A stretch of 38,130 nt of DNA from an uncultured Lentisphaerota bacterium (lineage in GTDB: Bacteria > Verrucomicrobiota > Lentisphaeria > Oligosphaerales > CAITYL01). Below, in pieces: positions 1 to 9,131 of this stretch (position 1 is its first letter; each line of letters begins with the position of its first letter). A program made the position numbers and the translations under genes. The notes beneath the pieces were generated by a model. It was not told the DNA's origin. It ran no database searches and was given only the letters and a program-made list of their open reading frames with translations. The stretch lies in NCBI GenBank assembly GCA_903894975.1, contig CAITSE010000023.1:1-38130 (forward strand), given 5' to 3'.

Positions 1-4
1 AAAG

Positions 5-107
5 CGGGGTTCAGGGTTCAGGGCCGTGAAAGCAACTGTCAGATTGTGAAAGTGTTGTACATCCAGCAGACTCTGCCTCCTGAACCCTGACACCCTGAAC
101 CCTGCTT
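5..107. repeat. Inverted repeat with heptamer arms (GGGTTCA)n / (TGAACCC)n
   Basis: Left arm AAAGCGGGGTTCAGGGTTCAGGG (1-23); right arm CCTGAACCCTGACACCCTGAACCCTGCTTT (79-108). Reverse complement of the right arm is AAAGCAGGGTTCAGGGTGTCAGGGTTCAGG, so the outer AAAGC flank matches too. Confidence 0.85.
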
Positions 108-162
108 TGCTGGCAGGACGGAGTTCTGCAAGCGCCTCAGGGGATGCAGAATGCGGTGAGAG

Positions 163-1773
163 TCAGCGGAAGGTGCGGTAATCGATCCCGTACTGCTTGA
201 TCTTGTACTGGATGATCCGCTTGGTGAGCCCCAGTTTCTGGGCGGCCTGGGTCTGGTTGCCGCGGGAGTCTTTGAGGGCTTCGGTGATCAGCTCGATCTC
301 GAAATTTTTCACGAGACTGAGGAAATCGCCCTTTTCCTCGCGCTGGGGAACGTACCGGTTCATCTGGAGGGAAGGCGGCAGATGATGGCCGTGGATGACG
401 CCGGCATCGGCCAGGAGCACGGCCCGCTCAATGACGTTTTCCAATTCGCGGACATTGCCGGGCCAGTGGTAGGCGCTGAGCATGTCGATGGCCGGAGTGT
501 CCAGACGGAACACCTGCTTTTTCATTTCCCGGGCAAAGGCCTGGGTGAAATGATCCACCAACAGGATAATATCGGCCTTGCCACGTTCACGCAGGGGCGG
601 AAGATGAATGGGAAAAACATTGAGCCGGTAAAAGAGGTCGGCGCGGAAGCGGCTTTCATTAACGGCCTGTTCAAGGTCGCGGTTGGTGGCGGCAATGATA
701 CGGGCGTGAAACTGCAGGGTCTCGGTGCCGCCGACGCGTTCGAAATCACGGGTCTGAAGCACACGCAGGAGCCGGGTCTGGGCCGGCAGCGGCAACTCCC
801 CGATCTCATCCAGAAAAACCGTGCCCTTGCCAGCCCGCTCCAGGACGCCGGTGTGCCGCTGCATGGCGCCGGTGAAAGAGCCCTTTTCATGGCCGAACAG
901 CTCGCTTTCCAGCAGCGACTCGGGAATGGAACCGCAGTTGACCGCGACAAAAGGCTGGGTTGACCGCGGACTCAGCAAATGAATGGCCTCGGCCACCACG
1001 CCCTTGCCCGTGCCGGTCTCGCCGGTGAGGATGATGGTGGTCGGCACCGGCGCCACCTTGGTGATGAGCTTGCGTACTTCCATCATTACGGCGGATTTGC
1101 CGATGATCTTGTCAAAGGCGCCGCCGGGTTGCTGGGCGCGTTTCCACAGTTCGAAACGATCTTCCAGGCGCCGACGCTGCACAAAGGGGGCGGTGAGCTG
1201 GGCGACCTCGCCGAGGAAGGCCAGTTCGGCCTCGGATTGGGTGATCCGGCGTTGCTCCTTGTCCACCGACAGGGTGCCGATGGTCGACCCGCGGTAAGTG
1301 ATGGGCACGCAGAAAAAGGAGAGCGCGGCGTGCTGAAGAGACTTGAGCTCCTTGCGCAACCCGGACCGGTCGAGAAAATTGCGGTCACGGAACAGATCCT
1401 GAATGTAGACCGGGCGCCCTTCGGCGAAAACCCGGCCGGTGATCCCTTCGCCCGACCGGTAGCGCATTTTTTCAGACTTGGCCCCGGGAACGTCCGCGGC
1501 CGTGATGTCCGCCTGCAATTCCGCATCGCTTTCGTTAAGCAGGGTGATGACTCCGCGTTGCATGCCGCACTCGTCGGCCAGCCACTCCAGCACCAGCGCC
1601 AGCGCGGTGCGCAGATCCTCCGCCGCGGCCAGGTGCCGGGCGGTGCGCGAAAGCAGGCGAAGCTGGGCGACGGAGAACGCGGTTTCCGGCAAAGCCGGCG
1701 CGGCGGCGGATTTTGACATGGACGGGAACCCCCAGGCGGCCGGCGCAGAGAGGCCCCGGCCTGACCAGAACAA
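163..1773 (-). CDS. Sigma-54-dependent transcriptional activator (GAF + AAA+ + Fis-type HTH; NifA-like architecture)
   Basis: Walker A GETGTGKG, ESELFGHEKGSFTGA loop, GTVFLDEIGELP Walker B, RADLFYRLNVFPIHLPPLRER, C-terminal HTH GNQTQAAQKLGLTKRIIQYKIKQYGI; N-terminal GAF-like region. A downstream start (MSKSAAAP, ~1719) is possible. Confidence 0.95.
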   Translation of the reverse strand: MFWSGRGLSAPAAWGFPSMSKSAAAPALPETAFSVAQLRLLSRTARHLAAAEDLRTALALVLEWLADECGMQRGVITLLNESDAELQADITAADVPGAKSEKMRYRSGEGITGRVFAEGRPVYIQDLFRDRNFLDRSGLRKELKSLQHAALSFFCVPITYRGSTIGTLSVDKEQRRITQSEAELAFLGEVAQLTAPFVQRRRLEDRFELWKRAQQPGGAFDKIIGKSAVMMEVRKLITKVAPVPTTIILTGETGTGKGVVAEAIHLLSPRSTQPFVAVNCGSIPESLLESELFGHEKGSFTGAMQRHTGVLERAGKGTVFLDEIGELPLPAQTRLLRVLQTRDFERVGGTETLQFHARIIAATNRDLEQAVNESRFRADLFYRLNVFPIHLPPLRERGKADIILLVDHFTQAFAREMKKQVFRLDTPAIDMLSAYHWPGNVRELENVIERAVLLADAGVIHGHHLPPSLQMNRYVPQREEKGDFLSLVKNFEIELITEALKDSRGNQTQAAQKLGLTKRIIQYKIKQYGIDYRTFR

Positions 1774-1835
1774 AAATGTACCGCAGGCCCGAGGGAATGC
1801 AAGCCCAGGCTCGGGAGCCGTTGGCGATGGAAAAG

Positions 1836-1857
1836 TAACAAAACTGTGTCAATGTTA
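1836..1857. promoter_or_regulatory. Dyad TAACA-N12-TGTTA, candidate activator binding site
   Basis: TAACAaaactgtgtcaaTGTTA lies in the divergent intergenic region about 150 bp upstream of the sigma-54-like promoter; a second dyad ATAAG-CTCA-CTTAT is at 1876-1889. Confidence 0.3.
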
Positions 1858-2004
1858 AAATCATTTTGGGTGGGAATAAGCTCACTTATCCTTATTTGCG
1901 ATACGATATTGTGGTTTATACTCAATCGGAAACGCCATTTTCGTGGTTGCAATCAGGGTTTTAATATGTTTGAAAATAGATGGATGTAACGATTTTGTCC
2001 GGCA

Positions 2005-2020
2005 TGGCATGAGGCGGGCT
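2005..2020 (+). promoter_or_regulatory. Candidate sigma-54 (-24/-12) promoter
   Basis: TGGCATGAGGCGGGCT versus consensus TGGCACGN4TTGCW: GG and GC doublets with 10-nt spacing, TGGCA intact. Confidence 0.5.
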
Positions 2021-2118
2021 TTCCCTGACGGCATCCCGCGCCGAAATGACCGGCGGCGGACCTGACGGCATTTCATCCCCCCCGATCCGACAATCCGACC
2101 CATAAGGAGTCCCTGGCC

Positions 2119-3024
2119 ATGATCCGGAAACTGGAACGTTCAATCCGCCGCGCCGCCATCCTCGCCTGCAGCTTTGGGATTCTGGCCGCCGCCACCCGCG
2201 CCGAGGACACGCCCGCAGCGCCCGCCCCGGCTTCCCCTCCGGCCATCACCCTGGCCCCGCCCGCGGCAGCCGCCGACGGCTGGGAACGACCCACCGGCTC
2301 GCTGAGCCTGGACTACGCCAGCCGCTATGTCTGGCGCGGCATGGTGGCCAATCAGGATCCGGTGCTGCAACCGTCCCTCACCCTCAGCTGGTACGGCTTC
2401 TCCGTCAACGCCTGGGGCAACGTCGACACCACCAATTACGGCGACCACGAGGGCGGCTATAACGACCGCAAATGGGAATTCTCGGAAGTCGACTATACGC
2501 TGTCCTATTCCCACACGTTCGAGAAGAAGACGACCGGCCTGCCCTTCAATGTCGCCCCGACCCTCGGCTACATCTCCTACACCTTTGACGGCACCACGGT
2601 GGAGAATACGCAAGAGGTCTTTTTCGGTGTCGGCCTGCCGGACGTCCTGCTCTCCCCCACCCTCACCGCCTACTATGACGTGGACGAGTGCCACGGCTGG
2701 TACCTGAACGCCGCCGTCAGCCATTCCATCTCCCTCTACAAGAAAGAAGACAAGGACATCCTCGCACTGATCCTCGGCGCCAGTCTCGGCTGGGGCAGTG
2801 CGCAGGAGAACGGCTTCTACTACGGCGGCACCAGCGAGCAGGGGCTCTCCGACTTCGGCCTGTCCGCCGGCATCAAGTACGCCGTCACCGACAACTTCGC
2901 CATCACTCCCTACGTCAAGTACTCGGACATCATTACCAAGGGGTTGAACGACGTGCGTGACAACCTCTCCGGCGCCACCTCGAGCCAGACGGTGTTCGGC
3001 GTCAATGCCACTTATTCATTCTGA
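2119..3024 (+). CDS. TorF-family-like putative outer membrane porin
   Basis: Signal peptide; GSLSLDYASRYVWRGMVANQDPVLQPSLTLSWYGFSVNAWGN; beta-rich; ends in aromatic F (NATYSF). RBS AAGGAG at ~2103. Confidence 0.75.
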   Translation: MIRKLERSIRRAAILACSFGILAAATRAEDTPAAPAPASPPAITLAPPAAAADGWERPTGSLSLDYASRYVWRGMVANQDPVLQPSLTLSWYGFSVNAWGNVDTTNYGDHEGGYNDRKWEFSEVDYTLSYSHTFEKKTTGLPFNVAPTLGYISYTFDGTTVENTQEVFFGVGLPDVLLSPTLTAYYDVDECHGWYLNAAVSHSISLYKKEDKDILALILGASLGWGSAQENGFYYGGTSEQGLSDFGLSAGIKYAVTDNFAITPYVKYSDIITKGLNDVRDNLSGATSSQTVFGVNATYSF

Positions 3025-5291
3025 TCTCCCAGCCCGGGGCCGTTCAGGACGGCCATGACCGGGCGGCGGCGGAGCGGAAGGCGCAACGGCGCCGCTTCCG
3101 TTCCGCGGTCGTTTCCGGTCTCTGTCAGGCTGGCGCGGGCGCCGCCCGCGGCGGTTTCTGATTCCGTGGTCAGAACCCGCGCCGGCGCCGGGTGCCGCAA
3201 TTCCAGGCGCCGGCCGACGGCGCAAGTGGTCCAGGTGACGATAAGCGGCCCGGCCGGTTGCGGCGCCTCGCCGGAAGCCGCGGTGCGGATACGGACGCCG
3301 GCCACGGCCAGGTTCAGAGCGGCCAAGCGCAGGGCGGGAGAAAGGCGGCGGCCGCCGCCTTCGAGCAGGAGCAGGCTTTCGCCGCGGAGTCCGCAACGAA
3401 AGAGTTCCAAAGCGGCGGGAGGACAACCGGGACCGGCAACGATCAATGCCGCCGTGCCATGGCCGGAACGGACGAGTTGCTGGAGCATGGCGCGGGCCAG
3501 GGTGAAACTGTCGGGAAGCACAACCACGGGCGGTGTCGCCGCAACCGGTCGCCAGATCAGGCCGGGTTGACCGGCGCCGTCGCCGGAGAAAACCTGCGCA
3601 GTTCCGGCCGGCAGCTCGCCGGGCAGGAATGGCAGAATGAAGATTCCCAGCAGGACCATACCCGCGCCGGCGGTACGCAGGCCGGGATGGAAGCGTCGTC
3701 CCAGGGCCGTGGCCAGGATCAGGTAAAACAGGATCACGGCAGCCAGGGGCGGCCGGACCACGGGCAGGCTCACGGCCAGGTCGCGTCCGGCTTCGGCCAG
3801 GGCATCGGTCAGACGGACGCTCAAATCCAGACCGCGGGCCAGCAAGCGCTCCGGTCCCGGCCACCACGGGCTGATCAGGAAAGACGCCGGCAACTTCAGA
3901 CAGGCCAGGAAGAGCATCCACCAGACGGTGAGACCGGTGAGCGGGTTGATCCAGAGGCAGGACAGGATCAGCCGCTGGTTGGTCCAGGCGACAAGTCCCG
4001 CGGCGGCGGCCCAGCCCAGAAGGCTGCCGGCGGCCAGGTCGGCCAGACGCGCCCGCAGGCCACGCCAGAACCGGTGCGGCCGGCAGCGTTCCGGGCGCCA
4101 GGCGTCGGCTTCACCGATCCAGTCACGGAACCGGCGCACGACATGCCATCCGGCGATCAGAAAAAAAACCAGAAGAAAAGAAAACTGAAAACCGGTCTGA
4201 AAAAGCTGGAGTGGGTTCCACAACAGCAAGATCAATGCTGCGGCCGCGACAGAATTGAGGGGGTTCACGGCCTGGAACCACGCGCGGCCCGCCGCCCACA
4301 GGGCGATCATCAGCCAGGAGCGCACGGCGGCGGCCTCGGACCCGGTCATGACCACATACAGCCCCAGCAGCGGCGGCAGCAGGGCGTGGCGCATACGGAA
4401 CGGCAGCCCGGCCAACGCCAGGGCGGGAAGCAGGATCGAGGCGAGGATGGCGACGTGCAGCCCGCTGACCGAGAAAATGTGAATCGTCCCGCTCTGCAGG
4501 AAGCGGGCACGCAGCTCCGGGGCCAGTTCTTCGCAGCGGCTGAAGATTACGGCGGCTAGGATCCCGGCCTGAGCGGGACTGGCAACGCCCGCGCAAATGC
4601 GGTCCAGCAAGGCGTCACGGCCACGGTACAGCGCCGCCGGCAGCCACCGCCAGCCGCAAACCGGTCCGGTAATTTCCAAGGTCTGAACCTGGAAAAGAAG
4701 GAAAACCCCGCGGGTCCGGAGATAGGCGCGGTAGTCGAAGTCCTCCAGAAACGGCGCGGCGTCCGGTTCGAGCATGGCGCCGATGGCGCGAACCCTGCTG
4801 CCGTAAGGCGGAGTGACGACCGTTTCGCGCGGAAGACGCAGGAGGATGTCACCGCGGACGTTTCGCCAGGGGGCGCCGTTACCGCCAGGGGTGCGGAGTC
4901 GGACCAGGCTGGCGCGGAGTCCGGGACCTGGAGCGGCAACATCCTCGCGGGAAACGGGTTCAGTAATAATGGCTTCTATTTCTACCGCGCATTCGGCGCG
5001 GGGCAGGGCCGTGCGGCAGGTTTGCCAGGGGGCAGCCAGGTGCAGGAGCGTCAGCAGGGCGGCAAGGGGCAGCAGGATGGCGAACCGCCGACCGGCGCGG
5101 TCCTGGATGAGCCAGAGCAGCCCGCCGGCGGCCAGGGCCAGGAGCGTGGCGGCCCAGACCGGAAGGCTTCCGGCAGCGCCGAGCCAGGCGGTCAGAATGC
5201 CGGGCACAAGCCAAAGCCCGGCGGCCAGGGCCGGCAGAGTCCGTCCATCCGGCAGTCCGGCGCCGGGCCCGCCCGTATCCACCTCCCCCAT
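3012..5291 (-). CDS. ComEC/Rec2-family competence-like membrane protein
   Basis: GTIHIFSVSGLHVAILASIL and FQTGFQFSFLLVFFLI Competence-domain motifs, N-terminal DUF4131-like region. Start chosen at MGEVDTGG (5291), preceded by GGAGG; the longer ORF start (5408) overlaps the upstream gene. Confidence 0.85.
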   Translation of the reverse strand: MGEVDTGGPGAGLPDGRTLPALAAGLWLVPGILTAWLGAAGSLPVWAATLLALAAGGLLWLIQDRAGRRFAILLPLAALLTLLHLAAPWQTCRTALPRAECAVEIEAIITEPVSREDVAAPGPGLRASLVRLRTPGGNGAPWRNVRGDILLRLPRETVVTPPYGSRVRAIGAMLEPDAAPFLEDFDYRAYLRTRGVFLLFQVQTLEITGPVCGWRWLPAALYRGRDALLDRICAGVASPAQAGILAAVIFSRCEELAPELRARFLQSGTIHIFSVSGLHVAILASILLPALALAGLPFRMRHALLPPLLGLYVVMTGSEAAAVRSWLMIALWAAGRAWFQAVNPLNSVAAAALILLLWNPLQLFQTGFQFSFLLVFFLIAGWHVVRRFRDWIGEADAWRPERCRPHRFWRGLRARLADLAAGSLLGWAAAAGLVAWTNQRLILSCLWINPLTGLTVWWMLFLACLKLPASFLISPWWPGPERLLARGLDLSVRLTDALAEAGRDLAVSLPVVRPPLAAVILFYLILATALGRRFHPGLRTAGAGMVLLGIFILPFLPGELPAGTAQVFSGDGAGQPGLIWRPVAATPPVVVLPDSFTLARAMLQQLVRSGHGTAALIVAGPGCPPAALELFRCGLRGESLLLLEGGGRRLSPALRLAALNLAVAGVRIRTAASGEAPQPAGPLIVTWTTCAVGRRLELRHPAPARVLTTESETAAGGARASLTETGNDRGTEAAPLRLPLRRRPVMAVLNGPGLGDQNE

Positions 5292-5377
5292 CGTGACATT
5301 CCTCCCCGGAAGGACCGGACGCAACGGTCTCCCTCCGTCACGACCGGCGACTCTGCGAAACGAGCGGCCCCAACACC

Positions 5378-7489
5378 TCAGGGCGCCGCGGGAGCGACCA
5401 AACCGCAATCCCGAAGCACGAGCACGCCCTGACGCGTAATTTCATCAAAGGTGCCGGCAACGGTGACGGGCTGTCTACGAATCTGGGAGGTATTGAGAAC
5501 CGCGCGGATGTCTTCAAATTCCTTGCGGCCGAAAACACATTTGACGTTGCCAAAAAGAACCATCACCGAGACGGGATCATACCCGCCGGTGACCGGCGTG
5601 CCGATGACCGTGAGCTGGCGTTTGGCATAAGCCTTGGCCGCAGCCTCGGGAGCGAGAGGACGCAACCGTTCCAGCAACGCCTCCGGGGACAGCGGCTCGT
5701 TAGCGGGGATCAAATCGACCACCAGCGGCCTGACCGTGTCAGCCGGCACTGGCGGTGGCTTCGGCAAGGGGGTCGGCGGGACAATCTCGGGACCGAGCTC
5801 CGCCGTGGCCTTGAGCCGGGCCTCTTCCAAGTTGGCCCGGGATTGCGCCTCTTTGGAGCGTTCCAGCGGCAACGGGGCACTCCCCTGGATCTGCGGCTTC
5901 AGGTACCGTTCCAGACGCTTTGGCGTTTCCGCCAAAACCATGTCGCCGAACGAGTTCTGCTCAATGAGCATGCCAGAGCGGGTGGTCTTGTCGATAAGCG
6001 TGACCTCGGTATCCGGCACCCATAGGCTGAACACCATTTTGCGTTTTTCATTGCGAACGGTCTTGACATGCTTGCTTTCGCGCGGGCCCAACGGATGAAC
6101 TACCTTGATATCGTGCTCGCCTTCCAAGATGCCGCGCAGGATCAGAGGCTTGGACTCGCGGCCGGGTTCGCTACCGGCGGCTTCGGTGCGCCCCACCGGC
6201 ATGTCGTCCACCAGCACGTCGCACCCCGCCGGGGTGGTCACCACTTCCAGCGAGCCGATGCAACTGCGCAGGGGGATGGCCACGGTTTCGGGCTGGTTAT
6301 CGCGGACATTGGCACGGAATTTTTCGACATCATAGCCGGGCAGGGAGAGTTTAAATTCATACTCGCCGGCGGGAAGTTCGTCGAGAAACATGGGGGTTTG
6401 CCCAAGGAGCCGCGGCCCGAGCGAGAGGACGGCGCCGACGGGGTTCGAGGTGATGAGCAGGGTAGCGGACTTCTGGCGGAGCTGGAAAGGCTTGTCCGGC
6501 ACCAGCGCGGGATAATGGATCTGGCGACTGAGATCTTCATAACCGCGCAACGAAAAGGTGAGCGCATGTCGGCCGGGGGGCAGGTTTTTCAGGTAGGCAG
6601 GGGTGACCCCCTGGTCGGCGCCATCAAGCAGGACCTTGGCGCCGTGCGGCTCGGAGTCGACTAGGATAAGCAGAGGCGAGGGAGGTTCGGCGACACCCTT
6701 GGTGGCGGGCTCGGCGACGGCAGCCGCAACCGCGCCTGTACCGGTTTGGAGCGTGGCCGTTCCCGTCGGAGCGGCGGTGGCTCCGGACGAGGTTGGCGCA
6801 ACGGTTGGAGTGGCAACTGCCGGCGCCGCCGGGCCGCCGAACATCGCCATCGGCGCGCCGCTGCCGGGACCGGCTGGAACGGGCGGCTTGGCGATGACCG
6901 GCGCCAACGCCACGGCCGGAACGGAGGGGGCGGACGCAGCGGCCGGCTTTCCCGGGAAGAACGTGAACCAGACCAACGAGCCGGCCAATCCCAGCAAGAC
7001 CGTGAACAGGGCCGCCAGAAACAGCACGGTCAGGCTGACAGATTTACGGGCGGGTTGACCCGGGGCTGGCGCCGCGGCCGCGGCGCTCGCCGCCGGAACC
7101 GGAGGCGGCGGCGCGGAAGCGGGAGACTTGGCCGGCGAAGTGGCCGGGGAATGGGCGGGAGCATGACCGGGAAGCTTGGCCTCGGGCACAATCTCGCCGG
7201 AATCAGTGGCCAGAAGAATACATTCACCGATGCCAATGCGGTCACCGTTGTGGATTTCTTCGCGCGTGGTTCCCTGAAGCTTGCGGCCGTTGATGCGGAT
7301 GCCGTTGGTGCTCTGCATGTCTTCCGCGGACCATTTGTCCTTGTCGCAAGTCAACTTGCAGTGAGTGCGGGAGACTCCGTCTTCGGTCAGGATTAAGTCG
7401 TTGCCTTTTTCCCGGCCGATGATGAACGAACTGCCTTTAAGTTCGATAATTCTGCCTTGATCATGACCGGTCAATATGCGTAATTTCAT
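5378..7489 (-). CDS. FHA-domain protein with Pro/Ala-rich linker, one TM segment and PEGA-like repeats
   Basis: N-terminal FHA motifs (FIIGREKGNDLILTEDGVSRTHCKL... STNGIRING); PEGA-like repeats (SEPHGAKVLLDGADQGVTPAYLKNLPPGRHALTFSLRGYE; SNPVGAVLSLGPRLLGQTPMFLDELPAGEYEFKLSLPGYD; TTPAGCDVLVDDMPVGRTEA). Confidence 0.88.
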   Translation of the reverse strand: MKLRILTGHDQGRIIELKGSSFIIGREKGNDLILTEDGVSRTHCKLTCDKDKWSAEDMQSTNGIRINGRKLQGTTREEIHNGDRIGIGECILLATDSGEIVPEAKLPGHAPAHSPATSPAKSPASAPPPPVPAASAAAAAPAPGQPARKSVSLTVLFLAALFTVLLGLAGSLVWFTFFPGKPAAASAPSVPAVALAPVIAKPPVPAGPGSGAPMAMFGGPAAPAVATPTVAPTSSGATAAPTGTATLQTGTGAVAAAVAEPATKGVAEPPSPLLILVDSEPHGAKVLLDGADQGVTPAYLKNLPPGRHALTFSLRGYEDLSRQIHYPALVPDKPFQLRQKSATLLITSNPVGAVLSLGPRLLGQTPMFLDELPAGEYEFKLSLPGYDVEKFRANVRDNQPETVAIPLRSCIGSLEVVTTPAGCDVLVDDMPVGRTEAAGSEPGRESKPLILRGILEGEHDIKVVHPLGPRESKHVKTVRNEKRKMVFSLWVPDTEVTLIDKTTRSGMLIEQNSFGDMVLAETPKRLERYLKPQIQGSAPLPLERSKEAQSRANLEEARLKATAELGPEIVPPTPLPKPPPVPADTVRPLVVDLIPANEPLSPEALLERLRPLAPEAAAKAYAKRQLTVIGTPVTGGYDPVSVMVLFGNVKCVFGRKEFEDIRAVLNTSQIRRQPVTVAGTFDEITRQGVLVLRDCGLVAPAAP

Positions 7490-7693
7490 GGATTCACCCG
7501 ATTATCATCATGCACCACCACGATCCGGATATGTGAAAAACCGGTTTCCGGCCCGGGCCGGACGTTTCCACCGGTTTTGGCTTTCCCTTGAGACTTTCAG
7601 ACCAAGGTTTAAAGCGTCCAGTTCCCCAGTACATTAAACCGGTTGCCGCCGCCGGCCAACTGCCGGTTCAAGGAATCCCGGTGCCACAAAAAG

Positions 7694-7820
7694 TCTGTGG
7701 TCTGTGGTCTGTGGGGGAAAACAAATACGAAATGCCGGCATTCGCGCAAGATGGCGAGACCTCTCCGGTTGAGAATCCGCCGCCCCCTCTTCCCCACAGA
7801 CCACAGGCCACAAGCCACAG
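7694..7820. repeat. Inverted repeat with heptamer arms (TCTGTGG)3 / (CCACAGR)n
   Basis: TCTGTGGTCTGTGGTCTGTGGGGG (7694-7717) and CCCCACAGACCACAGGCCACAAGCCACAG (7792-7820). Confidence 0.85.
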
Positions 7821-7836
7821 CCCCCCCCCTTCCTCT

Positions 7837-8703
7837 ATGATCGATCTGCACTGCCACAGCACCGCCTCGGACGGTTCCTGCCGCCCCGGCGACCTGCCCG
7901 GACTCGCCCGCGCCGCCGGCCTGTCCGCCCTGGCCCTGACCGACCATGACACGGTGGCGGGACTGGAGGCATTCCTTGCGGCCGCGCCCGCCGCCGGCAT
8001 CGAACCAGTGACCGGCGTGGAATTTTCATGCAGTTGGTACGACGGCACCATGCATATCCTCGGCCTGTGGATCGACCAGGCCGACCCGGCGCTGCTGGAA
8101 CTGCTCGCCCGCGAACGAGAGTCGCGCCGGGTACGGAACGAAAGCATTCTGAAAAAATTGGAATGCCTGGGCATGCCCCTGAGCGACGTGGAAATGGCAA
8201 CGGCCACAGGCGAGAGCGGCGTCATGGGGCGGCCGCATCTGGCCAAAGCCCTGGTCACGGCCGGGCACTGCCAGGACCCGCAGGATGCGTTCGCCCGGTT
8301 CCTGGGCCGCGGCCGCGCCGCCTATGTCCGCCGTTATCTGCCGCTTCCCGAAGCCGTGATCCGGATCATCCACGGCGCCGGCGGTGTCGCCGTCTGGGCC
8401 CATCCCACCGCCCAGCTCCGGGCGTCCCCGGCCCGCCTGCGCCAGACGGCGCGCGCCCTGATCAAGGCCGGACTCGATGGCATGGAAACCTATTACCCCG
8501 AGTTCACTCCCGCGGAGGTAACGCTGGCCCTGGAGGTGGCGCGCCAGCTCAGCCTGCTCCCCTCCGGCGGCAGCGACTTCCACGGCTCCTTCACTCCGGA
8601 TCTCCGGCTCGGCACCGGCCGCGGCACCCTTGCCGTCCCCGACGACATCCTCCCCGCCCTCCGGGAAAAAGCCGCCGCCCACCGCCGCGCCGCCCGGCCG
8701 TAA
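7837..8703 (+). CDS. PHP-domain phosphoesterase (TrpH/YciV-like)
   Basis: MIDLHCHSTASDGSCRPGDLPGLARAAGLSALALTDHDTVAGLEAFLAAA; VWAHPT; LPSGGSDFHG. The longer ORF start at 7588 reads through an inverted repeat, so the start at 7837 is preferred. Confidence 0.88.
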   Translation: MIDLHCHSTASDGSCRPGDLPGLARAAGLSALALTDHDTVAGLEAFLAAAPAAGIEPVTGVEFSCSWYDGTMHILGLWIDQADPALLELLARERESRRVRNESILKKLECLGMPLSDVEMATATGESGVMGRPHLAKALVTAGHCQDPQDAFARFLGRGRAAYVRRYLPLPEAVIRIIHGAGGVAVWAHPTAQLRASPARLRQTARALIKAGLDGMETYYPEFTPAEVTLALEVARQLSLLPSGGSDFHGSFTPDLRLGTGRGTLAVPDDILPALREKAAAHRRAARP

Positions 8704-8724
8704 AAAGCCGCCGGGAAAATCCGT

Positions 8725-8795
8725 TTTTACCACAAAGGACACATAGAATACAAGGGAAAACGTCAGGGCTGCATTGCCGTTGCCTTTGTGTAAAA
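8725..8795. repeat. Inverted repeat TTTTACCACAAAGG / CCTTTGTGTAAAA
   Basis: Left arm 8725-8738 and right arm 8783-8795, intergenic, 1-nt gap between arms. Confidence 0.7.
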
Positions 8796-8940
8796 TACGC
8801 CTACACGCTGGATTAAAAATCCCCACAGGGCGGAGACACAACCCGAGCGTCTCCCGTCCCTGTCATTTTCACGCCGCCACAACTCGAAATTCCGGGTCTC
8901 TTAAGGTCTGTCCTTTTGAATCTTGACACCCCGTCCTGTT

Positions 8941-9014
8941 GCGGAAAATCTGCGCCAATCTGCGAATGAAGATTTTTCGCGAAGGTTTTACCGCGAATTG
9001 CGCGAATTTTCCGG
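8941..9014. repeat. Imperfect inverted repeat GCGGAAAATCTGCGCCAATCTGCG / CCGCGAATTGCGCGAATTTTCCGG
   Basis: Reverse complement of the right arm, CCGGAAAATTCGCGCAATTCGCGG, aligns with the left arm with a few mismatches; the left arm contains an internal AATCTGCG direct repeat. Confidence 0.65.
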
Positions 9015-9131
9015 ATTGAAGGCCTTCTTCGCCGCGGCCGCCACGCCTCCCTGTGGGCCGGTTCGCCGCGGACACGGAGTGGGATATTGTATTTGTCCCT
9101 TTCCACCGCATCCTTCATGGAAACCGGCACC

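Noticed and set aside
979-1716. 245-aa plus-strand ORF opposite the sigma-54 activator
   Set aside because: Shadow ORF in GC-rich DNA; the opposite strand encodes an unmistakable GAF/AAA protein.
3192-4559. 455-aa plus-strand ORF opposite comEC
   Set aside because: Composition (Gln/Gly/Arg-rich, no domain-like pattern) is typical of an antisense shadow; the ComEC motifs lie on the minus strand.
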